DNA from: Flavobacteriaceae bacterium Ga0077528
GTDB taxonomy: Bacteria > Bacteroidota > Bacteroidia > Flavobacteriales > Flavobacteriaceae
Assembly: GCA_001464475.1 (NCBI GenBank)
Contig: LNDX01000001.1
Location: forward strand, 496,001-560,000
Direction of reading: 5' to 3'
Length of the DNA: 64,000 nt
Shown piece after piece: positions 42,541-49,996 of this stretch. The first letter of the stretch is position 1. Every line of letters starts with the position of its first letter. The notes beneath the pieces are model-generated. The model saw nothing but the letters and a program-made list of their open reading frames with translations, did no database searches and was not told the origin of the DNA. The translations under genes and the position numbers were made by a program.

Positions 42541-45500
42541 ATGAGCACAAAATTTACTGAATACAAAGGACTTGACTTGCCAACAGTAGCATCAGAAGTT
42601 CTTGATTTTTGGAAGAAAAACAACGTTTTTGAACAAAGTGTAACTTCGCGTGAAGGTGCAACTCCATATGTGTTTTTTGAAGGGCCACCTTCGGCAAACG
42701 GATTACCTGGAATTCACCACGTGATGGCTCGTGCTATTAAAGATATTTTTTGTCGCTATAAAACTCAAAAAGGTTTTCAAGTAAAACGTAAAGCAGGTTG
42801 GGATACACACGGTTTGCCAGTAGAACTTGGAACTGAAAAAGAATTAGGAATCACCAAAGAAGATATCGGAAAAACCATTTCTGTTGAAGAATACAACGAA
42901 GCTTGTAAAAGAACCGTTATGCGTTATACAGACGTATGGAACGATTTGACCGAAAAAATGGGTTATTGGGTTGATATGGAAGATCCATACGTGACTTACA
43001 AATCCAAATATATGGAAACCGTTTGGTGGTTGTTGAAACAAATTTACAACAAAGATTTACTATATAAAGGCTACACAATCCAACCGTATTCTCCAAAAGC
43101 TGGAACTGGATTATCTTCACACGAAGTTAACCAACCTGGAAGTTATAGAGATGTTACGGATACAACGGTTGTAGCACAATTCAAAACAAAAGCAGAAACT
43201 TTACCAAGCTTTTTACAAGGTTTTGGCGACGTTCATATTTTAGCTTGGACGACAACTCCATGGACTTTACCATCAAACACCGCTTTGACAGTTGGTCCAA
43301 AAATCGATTATGTTTTGGTGGAAACGTTCAATCAATACACTTATCGTCTTGTTAAAGTAATTTTGGCTAAAAACCTTGTCGTAAAACAATTCGGAAAAGG
43401 ATTTTTCGCTTCTGTTGAACCTTCTGATTTTGAAAATTTTAAAGAAGGTGATAAAAATATTCCATTCCAAATCTTAGCAGAATTTAAAGGTGCTGATTTA
43501 GTCGGAATTCGTTACGAACAATTGATGCCATTGACTTTGCCGTATCAAAATCCACAAGATGCTTTCAGAGTAATTGCTGGTGATTTCGTAACTACCGAAG
43601 ATGGAACTGGAATTGTACACACGGCTCCAACTTTTGGTGCAGATGATGCTAAAGTTGCTAAAGAAGCAACGCCTGAAGTACCGCCAATGTTGGTTTTAGA
43701 TGAAAACGGAAATCCTGTTCCTTTAGTTGATTTACAAGGTAAATTCATTCAAGGTTTAGGAACTTATTCTGGAAAATACGTTAAAAACGAATATTACAAC
43801 GATGGCGAAGCTCCAGAACGCTCTGCCGATGTGGAAATTGCTATCCAATTAAAAGAAGAAAATAAGGCTTTCAAAGTTGAAAAATACGTGCACAGTTATC
43901 CACATTGTTGGAGAACGGACAAACCAATTTTATACTATCCGCTAGATTCTTGGTTCATCAAAGTAACCGAAATCAAAGACAGAATGTTCGATTTGAACGA
44001 AACCATCAACTGGAAGCCAAAAGCAACTGGTGAAGGTCGTTTCGGAAATTGGTTGAAAAATGCCAACGATTGGAACTTATCGCGTTCAAGATATTGGGGA
44101 ATTCCATTGCCAATTTGGAGAACAGAAGATGGAACGGAAGAAATGCTAATTGGTTCTGTAGAAGAATTGTATTCTGAAATTGAAAAATCTATCGCAGCTG
44201 GTTTCCAAAAAGAAAATCCGTTCAAAGGTTTTGTGGTTGGAAATATGAGTGAAGAAAATTATGATTTAGTTGATTTACACAAAAATGTAGTTGATAACAT
44301 CGTTTTAGTTTCGCCATCAGGAAAATTAATGAAACGTGAAAGTGATTTAATTGACGTTTGGTTTGATTCAGGTGCGATGCCTTATGCTCAATGGCATTAT
44401 CCATTTGAAAATAAAGATTTAATTGACGAAAATAAAGCATTTCCGGCCGATTTTATTGCAGAAGGAGTTGACCAAACGCGTGGATGGTTTTATACGTTAC
44501 ACGCCATCGGAACTTTAGTTTTTGATAAAATAGCTTATAAAAATGTAGTTTCAAATGGTTTAGTTCTAGACAAAAATGGACAAAAAATGTCGAAACGTCT
44601 AGGAAATGCCGTTGATCCATTCACCACTTTGGCAGAATATGGTCCGGATGCAACTCGTTGGTATATGATATCCAATGCCAATCCTTGGGACAACTTGAAA
44701 TTTGATATCGAAGGAGTTGCTGAGGTTCGTAGAAAATTCTTCGGAACACTATATAACACATATTCGTTCTTTAGTTTATATGCTAATATCGATGGTTTCA
44801 AATATACAGAAGCTGAAATTCCATTAAACGAAAGACCTGAAATCGATCGTTGGATTTTATCTGAATTACACACTTTGATAAAAACTGTTGATGAAGCATA
44901 CGCTGATTACGAACCAACAAAAGCTGCAAGAGCCATTTCTGATTTTGTTCAAGAGAATTTGAGTAACTGGTACGTTCGTTTGTGCAGAAGAAGATTCTGG
45001 AAAGGCGAATACGGAACAGATAAAATCGCAGCATATCAAACGCTTTATACTTGTTTGTTGAATGTGGCTAAACTTTCGGCTCCGATAGCGCCATTTTTTA
45101 TGGACAAATTATATACCGATTTAGTTAATGCAACTGGAAGCGAGAGTTTTACTAGTGTTCACTTGGCAAATTTTCCTGTTTCGGTTGAAAACTTTGTTGA
45201 TAAATCGTTAGAGAGCAAAATGATGAAAGCACAAACGGTTTCTTCGTTAGTTTTATCACTTCGTAAAAAGGAAATGATAAAAGTACGTCAACCGTTGCAA
45301 AAGGTTATGATTCCTATACTTGACGAGACGCAGCGTGCTGAAATCGAGGCAGTTTCTGACCTAATAAAAGCCGAAGTAAACGTCAAAGAAATCGAACTTT
45401 TAGACGATGCATCGGGTGTTTTAGTGAAGCAAATTAAGCCAAATTTCAAAGCTTTAGGACCACGTTTTGGTAAGGATATGGGATTGATTTCTAGCCAGAT

Positions 45501-45942
45501 ACAAAAATTTTCACAAGAACAAATCAACGAAATTGATGCTAAAGGTGAGCTATCGCTTGTTATTTCAGGAAAAAGTATAATTTTAACATCCCAAGATGTA
45601 GAAATATCTTCACAAGATATTCCAGGTTGGTTGGTTGCAAATTCTAACGGAATTACAGTTGCTTTAGACATCAAAATTTCTGAAGAACTAAAACAAGAAG
45701 GAATTGCAAGAGAATTAGTAAACAGAATTCAAAATATCAGAAAAGATTCTGGATTTGAAGTAACAGATAAAATTAAAGTTCAAATTCAACGTAATGGCGA
45801 ACTAGAACAAGCAATAAAGAATAACGAAAGCTATATCAAAGACGAAACATTAACAGAAGAATTAAATTTTACTGATAATTTAGAAAGTGGTATAGAAATT
45901 GAGTTTGATGATATAAAAACAAAAATATTAATTTCAAAATAG
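42541..45942 (+). CDS. ileS: Isoleucine--tRNA ligase, long type with GIHH signature
   Basis: This 1133-residue class I synthetase has a KMSKS-loop GQKMSKRLGN (about residue 682), an editing domain and a long C-terminal anticodon region. Size and C-terminus fit the eukaryote-like type-2 IleRS. The ATP signature normally written HxGH reads G57-I58-H59-H60 here (SANGLPGIHH), with first and third positions exchanged. In the literature that swap in type-2 enzymes is tied to very high mupirocin resistance. A DksA-like gene follows after 7 bp. The upstream region has the GAAAAC array instead of a clear -33. Confidence 0.97.
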   Translation: MSTKFTEYKGLDLPTVASEVLDFWKKNNVFEQSVTSREGATPYVFFEGPPSANGLPGIHHVMARAIKDIFCRYKTQKGFQVKRKAGWDTHGLPVELGTEKELGITKEDIGKTISVEEYNEACKRTVMRYTDVWNDLTEKMGYWVDMEDPYVTYKSKYMETVWWLLKQIYNKDLLYKGYTIQPYSPKAGTGLSSHEVNQPGSYRDVTDTTVVAQFKTKAETLPSFLQGFGDVHILAWTTTPWTLPSNTALTVGPKIDYVLVETFNQYTYRLVKVILAKNLVVKQFGKGFFASVEPSDFENFKEGDKNIPFQILAEFKGADLVGIRYEQLMPLTLPYQNPQDAFRVIAGDFVTTEDGTGIVHTAPTFGADDAKVAKEATPEVPPMLVLDENGNPVPLVDLQGKFIQGLGTYSGKYVKNEYYNDGEAPERSADVEIAIQLKEENKAFKVEKYVHSYPHCWRTDKPILYYPLDSWFIKVTEIKDRMFDLNETINWKPKATGEGRFGNWLKNANDWNLSRSRYWGIPLPIWRTEDGTEEMLIGSVEELYSEIEKSIAAGFQKENPFKGFVVGNMSEENYDLVDLHKNVVDNIVLVSPSGKLMKRESDLIDVWFDSGAMPYAQWHYPFENKDLIDENKAFPADFIAEGVDQTRGWFYTLHAIGTLVFDKIAYKNVVSNGLVLDKNGQKMSKRLGNAVDPFTTLAEYGPDATRWYMISNANPWDNLKFDIEGVAEVRRKFFGTLYNTYSFFSLYANIDGFKYTEAEIPLNERPEIDRWILSELHTLIKTVDEAYADYEPTKAARAISDFVQENLSNWYVRLCRRRFWKGEYGTDKIAAYQTLYTCLLNVAKLSAPIAPFFMDKLYTDLVNATGSESFTSVHLANFPVSVENFVDKSLESKMMKAQTVSSLVLSLRKKEMIKVRQPLQKVMIPILDETQRAEIEAVSDLIKAEVNVKEIELLDDASGVLVKQIKPNFKALGPRFGKDMGLISSQIQKFSQEQINEIDAKGELSLVISGKSIILTSQDVEISSQDIPGWLVANSNGITVALDIKISEELKQEGIARELVNRIQNIRKDSGFEVTDKIKVQIQRNGELEQAIKNNESYIKDETLTEELNFTDNLESGIEIEFDDIKTKILISK

Positions 45943-45949
45943 TATACAG

Positions 45950-46330
45950 ATGGTTGAAGAAATGATGCGATACTCTGATGCTGATTTAGCAGAGTTCAAA
46001 GAAATTATCCTTGCAAAAATTGAAAAAGCACAAACGGATTTAGAATTAATCAAAAGTGCTTATATGAATGATTTAAATAATGGTACAGACGACACGTCAC
46101 CAACATTCAAAGCATTTGAAGAAGGAAGTGAAACCATGAGTAAAGAAGCGAATTCACAATTAGCAATTCGCCAAGAAAAGTTTATTCGTGACCTTAAAAA
46201 TGCACTTTTCCGTGTTGAAAACAAAACCTATGGCGTTTGTAAAGTTACCGGAAAATTAATCGGAAAAGAAAGATTAAAAATCGTTCCTCATGCAACAATG
46301 AGTATTGAGGCTAAGAATTTACAACGATAA
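45950..46330 (+). CDS. DksA/TraR-like protein with degenerate zinc finger
   Basis: The 126-residue protein has an N-terminal coiled coil with DKxxE-like acidic tip region (KAQTDLELIKSAYMNDLNNG, about 27-46) and a C-terminal DksA-type finger ENKTYGVCKVTGKLIGKERL in which only one Cys is left of the usual four. Many Bacteroidetes members are like this, so the protein is probably functional. DksA-like proteins bind the RNA polymerase secondary channel. It starts 7 bp after ileS and ends at a good terminator. Confidence 0.85.
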   Translation: MVEEMMRYSDADLAEFKEIILAKIEKAQTDLELIKSAYMNDLNNGTDDTSPTFKAFEEGSETMSKEANSQLAIRQEKFIRDLKNALFRVENKTYGVCKVTGKLIGKERLKIVPHATMSIEAKNLQR

Positions 46331-46335
46331 AAAAA

Positions 46336-46370
46336 TTAATAACGTACCAAATAGGTACGTTATTTTTTAT
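46336..46370 (+). terminator. Intrinsic terminator of ileS-dksA-like operon
   Basis: AATAACGTACC (46338-46348), loop AAATA and GGTACGTTATT (46354-46364), followed by T's. Confidence 0.9.
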
Positions 46371-46789
46371 TAAAATACTATGAAAAATTTAATTCTATTT
46401 GTTCTTTTAGTTCCTATATTGTGTAATGCAAAATTTTATTCAGGAACAGTTACTATGAGTGATAATTCCTTAAAAAAAGGATTTATCGAAATACCTGAAT
46501 TTCCTGATGATACTAAATTAAAGTATCGAGTTGAAGAAAAAGGGAAAACAGAAAAATTAGAAATAAATTCAGTTAAAGGATTTGAAATCACCAATGATAA
46601 AAACGAAACAATCAAATTTATTACAATTTACACTGCCTACCAAGGAAGTAATAAGTTAAACATCGATAAAAAAAAATCTTGGGCTAGTATTGTTAAGGAA
46701 GGTAAAATTAATTTATATAGAACATACACTTCAGGAACTTCAGGTACAATGGGAGTACCAGGATCTGGTAGTTCAGGTGGTTTTACATA

Positions 46790-46797
46790 TTATATAA
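46790..46797. repeat. Target-site duplication, left copy
   Basis: TTATATAA directly abutting the IS left end; identical to 48366-48373. Confidence 0.93.
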
Positions 46798-46879
46798 GGC
46801 ACTTATCCCTTTAATGGAATATTCTTTTTAATTTATTAGGCACTTATCCCTTTAATGGAATATTCTTTTTAATTTATTA
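46798..46879. repeat. Exact 41-bp tandem duplication of the IS left end
   Basis: 46798-46838 and 46839-46879 are identical, each starting GGCACTTATCCCTTTAATGG. The outer copy abuts the target duplication; the inner copy carries into the -7 box of the passenger ORF. Confidence 0.97.
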
Positions 46880-46885
46880 TATTTG
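46878..46885 (+). promoter_or_regulatory. Inward -7 box (TATATTTG) at the IS left end
   Basis: Exact TAnnTTTG formed at the inner edge of the second 41-bp copy; would drive the ORF at 46945. Confidence 0.4.
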
Positions 46886-46944
46886 CTTTTTCGATTTCAG
46901 TATCTACTTAATGGAATTGAATTTAACCACTTAATATATACTTT

Positions 46945-47163
46945 ATGGAATTATCACAATGCAATGCCGAACTTTCAAATTATTCTCATTTAATCGGACA
47001 AATTTTAACTCATAAAATATCGAAAATGAATATTATAGTTTTAGAATTAAAATGTGAACTAAATATTGATAATGATTATTTTGTGAATTTTTATGTAAAA
47101 CATCAATTAACAGGAAGTATAGAGTTTTTAGATTTGGATTTTATAAAAAAATACTATTTGTAA
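46945..47163 (+). CDS. IS passenger ORF, 72 aa, unrecognised
   Basis: Starts MELSQCNAELSNYSHLIGQI with no signal or membrane helix and ends FLDLDFIKKYYL. It is opposite in direction to the transposase and its last 10 bp overlap the end of the leftward 67-residue ORF. IS1595 elements often carry passenger genes. Whether it is expressed is uncertain. Confidence 0.45.
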   Translation: MELSQCNAELSNYSHLIGQILTHKISKMNIIVLELKCELNIDNDYFVNFYVKHQLTGSIEFLDLDFIKKYYL

Positions 47164-47357
47164 ATTTCTTCTTTTAATTCTCCATCTAAAACAACATCTA
47201 TACTTGTGTAGTCTGCTTTTCTGTATTTTACTTTTTTGACAAAAACACCAGCAATAATATCATTATATTTTTGTAAAAATTTATTTTTAACTTCCTCGAA
47301 CTCTTTAAAATCTTTATTTAATTCATCTAAAGATTTTTTTTCTTTAATCGCTTCCAT
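47154..47357 (-). CDS. IS accessory ORF, 67 aa, coupled to the transposase
   Basis: Its ATG lies 14 nt before the end of the transposase reading frame (shared bases 47344-47357), a typical stop-start coupling arrangement. The product is charged and helical (KKSLDELNKDFKEFEEVKNK) with a beta-rich C-terminus (VKYRKADYTSIDVVLDGELK). No family recognised. Confidence 0.5.
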   Translation of the reverse strand: MEAIKEKKSLDELNKDFKEFEEVKNKFLQKYNDIIAGVFVKKVKYRKADYTSIDVVLDGELKEEIYK

Positions 47358-48303
47358 AAGCTATTTCTTTTATTTGTTTAGGGCTTTGGGCTTTCCAATG
47401 CTCCAATTCTTTTTCTTGAAATAGTGCGTTTTTAAGGAACTTTTCTAATTCGTTTCCTTTGAAGTTTCTATGGTTAAACTTCCATTCAAACTCCACTAAA
47501 TATAATGGTAGATACTTTTTACTAACAGATTTAAAACTTCCTTTAATTCCGTTCTTAACGTAACTCCAAAAACCCTCAATGGTGTTAATATGCACTATTC
47601 CTTTACTATATTCTTTAGAATGGTTTATTACAAGTCTATCGATGTAAGTTTCGAGTTCTTTATAACTTTTAAAACCATCAGTCATTAATATCGAATTATC
47701 GCTTTTAGCGTTCGATTTAAGCATAAATAATAAATTGCGTTTTGTTAGTTTGTCGATTAATTTAGTCTTAACATTTCCTTTTCGTTGAACCATACCAACG
47801 ACCGAAACTTTATTTGTGCCACGACCTCGTTTTGGTGATGCAGTTGCCAAACTAACATCGTTATCTGCAATATTGTGTTGTGAACGTGCTTTGCCACCAA
47901 AGTAGCTTTCATCCATTTCAATAATTCCGTTTAACTTAGTTTCTGGCATTAACATACCAACTCTAATTCTCATACAAGCGTAGTAAGCAGTTTTATATGA
48001 TATACCGAGATTGCGTTGAATTTCTTTTGCAGAAACACTACTTTTAGCATTAAGCATCAAAGTAATAATCTGAAACCATTTAGGCAATGAAAGCCTTGTA
48101 TCTTCAAAAATTGTCCCAACTATAACAGAAAAAGACTTTTTACAATTTTTGCAAGAGTACCGCCCTTGCTCGTTTCTTATCGATTTTATCGAAGTAGAAC
48201 CGCAAAAAGTGCATCTTACGTTTTTACCAAACCTTATTTCGGTCAGTAATTTCAAGCATTTTGCTTGTGTATTATAATTCTTATTTACTTCGATTAAATT
48301 CAT
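47344..48303 (-). CDS. IS1595-family transposase (ISXO2-like DDE domain)
   Basis: The 319-residue protein has an N-terminal zinc ribbon with CTFC near residue 31 and CKNC (YSCKNCKKSF, about 49-58), a helix-turn-helix region (SAKEIQRNLGISYKTAYYAC, about 92-111) and the ISXO2 catalytic domain. The catalytic residues are the Asp in IIEMDESYFGG (about 133), the Asp in SILMTDGFKSY (about 207), and HINTIEGFWSYVKNGIKGSF (about 238-257) for the third residue. The frame is intact and has a TATCTTTG box 28 bp upstream, so the element is probably active or recently active. Confidence 0.95.
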   Translation of the reverse strand: MNLIEVNKNYNTQAKCLKLLTEIRFGKNVRCTFCGSTSIKSIRNEQGRYSCKNCKKSFSVIVGTIFEDTRLSLPKWFQIITLMLNAKSSVSAKEIQRNLGISYKTAYYACMRIRVGMLMPETKLNGIIEMDESYFGGKARSQHNIADNDVSLATASPKRGRGTNKVSVVGMVQRKGNVKTKLIDKLTKRNLLFMLKSNAKSDNSILMTDGFKSYKELETYIDRLVINHSKEYSKGIVHINTIEGFWSYVKNGIKGSFKSVSKKYLPLYLVEFEWKFNHRNFKGNELEKFLKNALFQEKELEHWKAQSPKQIKEIAYGSD

Positions 48304-48331
48304 TACTTTTGTCTTTATTAATAAGTATTAG

Positions 48332-48339
48332 CAAAGATA
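48332..48339 (-). promoter_or_regulatory. Inward -7 box (TATCTTTG) for the transposase
   Basis: Exact TAnnTTTG on the minus strand just inside the right inverted repeat, 28 bp from the transposase ATG. Confidence 0.5.
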
Positions 48340-48341
48340 TT

Positions 48342-48365
48342 TATTCCATTAAAGGGATACGTGCC
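48342..48365. repeat. IS right terminal inverted repeat
   Basis: In reverse complement it begins GGCACGTATCCCTTTAATGG and matches the left end at 23 of 24 positions. Confidence 0.95.
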
Positions 48366-48373
48366 TTATATAA
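48366..48373. repeat. Target-site duplication, right copy
   Basis: TTATATAA, identical to 46790-46797. Confidence 0.93.
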
Positions 48374-48646
48374 ATAGACCAAATGATGAATATATAATTT
48401 ACATTGATGAAAGTGATGGAGGAGGTCTTAATTTTTGCGGTAACTGTTTTACTCAATTAAAAAAAACTCTTGCAAAAATTTTCGAAAATGATTGCCCGAA
48501 ATTAGCTGATTTAGTTGACAAACAAGACTTAAAGAAAAATGGTTATGTTCGTATAGTAGAATTGTATGAACAAAATTGTGGCAACTAAAATTGAAGCTAA
48601 AATATTTATAACACTCCTAGAGAGGTTTTTTTATAGAAAATAATAC

Positions 48647-48654
48647 TATTTTTG
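48647..48654 (+). promoter_or_regulatory. Predicted -7 box (TATTTTTG) for lspA
   Basis: TAnnTTTG match, 19 bp upstream of the ATG at 48673. Confidence 0.45.
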
Positions 48655-48672
48655 CACCACAAAAACCAAAAA

Positions 48673-49323
48673 ATGAAACTTAGGCACGCAGCACTTATCA
48701 TTATCCTGATATTAATTGTAGATCAATTCTCAAAAGTATATGTAAAAACCAATTTCTATTATGGTGAATCATATCCTGTTTTAAGTTGGTTTAATATTAC
48801 TTTTATTGAAAATGAAGGAATGGCTTGGGGAACAAAAATACCAGGTGAATATGGCAAATTATTCTTAACTTTATTTAGAATTCTAGCTGTTGGTGGTATT
48901 GCATATTGGTTATGGGATTCAATAGAAAAAGAAAAATCTAAATTTTTAATTACTTCAATCTCTTTAATATTTGCTGGCGCTTTGGGTAATATAATTGATT
49001 CTGTTTTATACGGAGTTATGTTTGAAGAAAGTACAAGATATCATCTTGCTAAGTATTTCTCAGGAGAACATTATGGAGAATGGTTTCATGGAAGAGTAGT
49101 AGATATGTTTGAATTTCCTATTTGGGAAGGGAAATTACCTAATTGGATTCCTGTATGGGGTGGAAATGATTTTAGATTTTTTAATGCAATTTTCAACGTT
49201 GCAGATTTTGCAATTTCTGTTGGGGTAGGAATATTAATTTTCTTTAATAAAAGAGCATTTGCTCCTGCAAAACTTCCACCTAATGTTAAGTTTTCTAATA
49301 AATTAGATGACGATGCAATCTAG
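48673..49323 (+). CDS. lspA: Lipoprotein signal peptidase (signal peptidase II)
   Basis: The ATG at 48673 gives 216 residues; an upstream TTG lies within the -7 box and is rejected. Four transmembrane helices; catalytic Asp residues in FAGALGNIIDSVLYG (about 105-119) and FNVADFAISVG (about 178-188); VDQFSKVYVK and ENEGMAWG are family motifs. It is about 50 residues longer than E. coli LspA because of an extracytoplasmic insert between the two Asp motifs (FHGRVVDMFEFPIWEGKLPN), which is usual in Bacteroidetes. It cleaves the lipoprotein signal peptides seen elsewhere in the window. The 3' end overlaps the convergent gene by 4 bp. Confidence 0.95.
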   Translation: MKLRHAALIIILILIVDQFSKVYVKTNFYYGESYPVLSWFNITFIENEGMAWGTKIPGEYGKLFLTLFRILAVGGIAYWLWDSIEKEKSKFLITSISLIFAGALGNIIDSVLYGVMFEESTRYHLAKYFSGEHYGEWFHGRVVDMFEFPIWEGKLPNWIPVWGGNDFRFFNAIFNVADFAISVGVGILIFFNKRAFAPAKLPPNVKFSNKLDDDAI

Positions 49324-49883
49324 AAAAAATATAGTTTATTTGGTGTAACACAAAAATCCAATTGAATATCATTTTCTGAAATCTCGTCAATTTTATCTTC
49401 TTTTTCAAAAAAAGACAATCCTATTTTAATAGTATCTGGTTTGCATTGAGATAAAAATTTATCGTAAAATCCTTTGCCATAACCAACTCGATTTCCTTTT
49501 ATATCAAATGCTAAAAGAGGAACAAAAACCACATCAATTTTAGTTACAGGAACTTCTAAACCATCAACTGGTTCCGGAATATTATATTCATTTTTCTTGA
49601 ATTTGGTGTTGTCCGTAAGAAGATAATGTGTCATTTCCAAAGTATTAAAATCACTTTTAGAAACCACAATTTCTTTATCTTTTCCAGCTAAAATTTGAAG
49701 AATGAATTCCGTATCAATTTCTTTTTGTTCTTCAATTGATAGGAATAAATGATAATAAGTTTTATCCCAAACACCCAACTGCAATAATCGATTAGCGATA
49801 GCCAAACTTTTACCTTCAATTGCTTCTGGAGTCAAACCTTGTCTTAATTCTTTATATTTTTTTCTTAATTCCTTTTTTAACAT
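49320..49883 (-). CDS. 5-formyltetrahydrofolate cyclo-ligase
   Basis: The 187-residue protein begins MLKKELRKKYKELRQGLTPE and contains VFVPLLAFDIKGNRVGYGKG followed by FYDKFLSQ (about 128-155), the nucleotide/folate-binding signature. It converts 5-formyl-THF to 5,10-methenyl-THF with ATP. Divergent from uvrC and convergent with lspA. Confidence 0.93.
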   Translation of the reverse strand: MLKKELRKKYKELRQGLTPEAIEGKSLAIANRLLQLGVWDKTYYHLFLSIEEQKEIDTEFILQILAGKDKEIVVSKSDFNTLEMTHYLLTDNTKFKKNEYNIPEPVDGLEVPVTKIDVVFVPLLAFDIKGNRVGYGKGFYDKFLSQCKPDTIKIGLSFFEKEDKIDEISENDIQLDFCVTPNKLYFF

Positions 49884-49906
49884 GAGGTAAAAGTAAAAAA
49901 ATACAA

Positions 49907-49938
49907 TTTGCTTTGTGAAGAATTTAAAGTTAAATTTG
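49907..49938 (+). promoter_or_regulatory. Predicted promoter of uvrC
   Basis: TTTG (49907-49910), a 20-nt spacer and TAAATTTG (49931-49938) fit the Bacteroidetes pattern; ATG at 49997, with the pyrimidine array in the leader. Confidence 0.55.
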
Positions 49939-49960
49939 TTTGAAGAAAAATTTCAGTAAT

Positions 49961-49990
49961 CTATTTTCTTTACTCTTTACTCTATTTTCT
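49961..49990. repeat. Pyrimidine array in the uvrC leader
   Basis: CTATTTTCTTTACTCTTTAC and TCTATTTTCT end 6 bp before the uvrC ATG. It shares the CTATTTTCT word with 22744-22771, 30982-31011 and 51871-51897. Confidence 0.85.
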
Positions 49991-49996
49991 TAAAAA

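Larger units (their letters stand above)
46798..48365. mobile_element. IS1595-family insertion sequence (ISXO2-like transposase)
   Basis: The 1568-bp element is bounded by 24-bp terminal inverted repeats starting GGCAC(T/G)TATCCCTTTAAT (left 46798-46821, right 48342-48365, 23 of 24 matching) and by an 8-bp direct duplication TTATATAA, the size known for IS1595 elements. It carries a leftward transposase, a short leftward ORF coupled to it, and a rightward 72-residue ORF. Both ends are followed by inward-facing TAnnTTTG boxes. The left 41 bp are doubled. Precise boundaries are proven by the split host gene. Confidence 0.95.
46380..48588 (+). pseudogene. Exported-protein gene split by an IS element
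   Basis: The 5' part starts at ATG 46380 with a signal peptide (MKNLILFVLLVPILCNA) and runs in frame to 46797. The IS then supplies eight or so foreign codons to a stop at 46814. The 3' part resumes at 48374 and ends at 48588. Removing the element and one TSD copy rejoins one 210-codon frame across TYYI and NRPNDEYIIYIDESDGGGLN, so the original was a 210-residue exported protein. Nothing in it is recognised; the C-terminal part contains CGNC and a final CGN. The truncated 144-residue product could still be made. Confidence 0.92.

Noticed and set aside
45288..45674. Leftward 128-codon frame inside ileS
   Set aside because: Antisense shadow of the synthetase gene.
47236..47424. Rightward frame across the IS transposase end
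   Set aside because: Antisense to two better-supported leftward frames; no promoter.
48361..48588. Independent 75-codon gene starting at GTG 48361
   Set aside because: Its start lies within the IS terminal repeat; it is the 3' fragment of the split gene.
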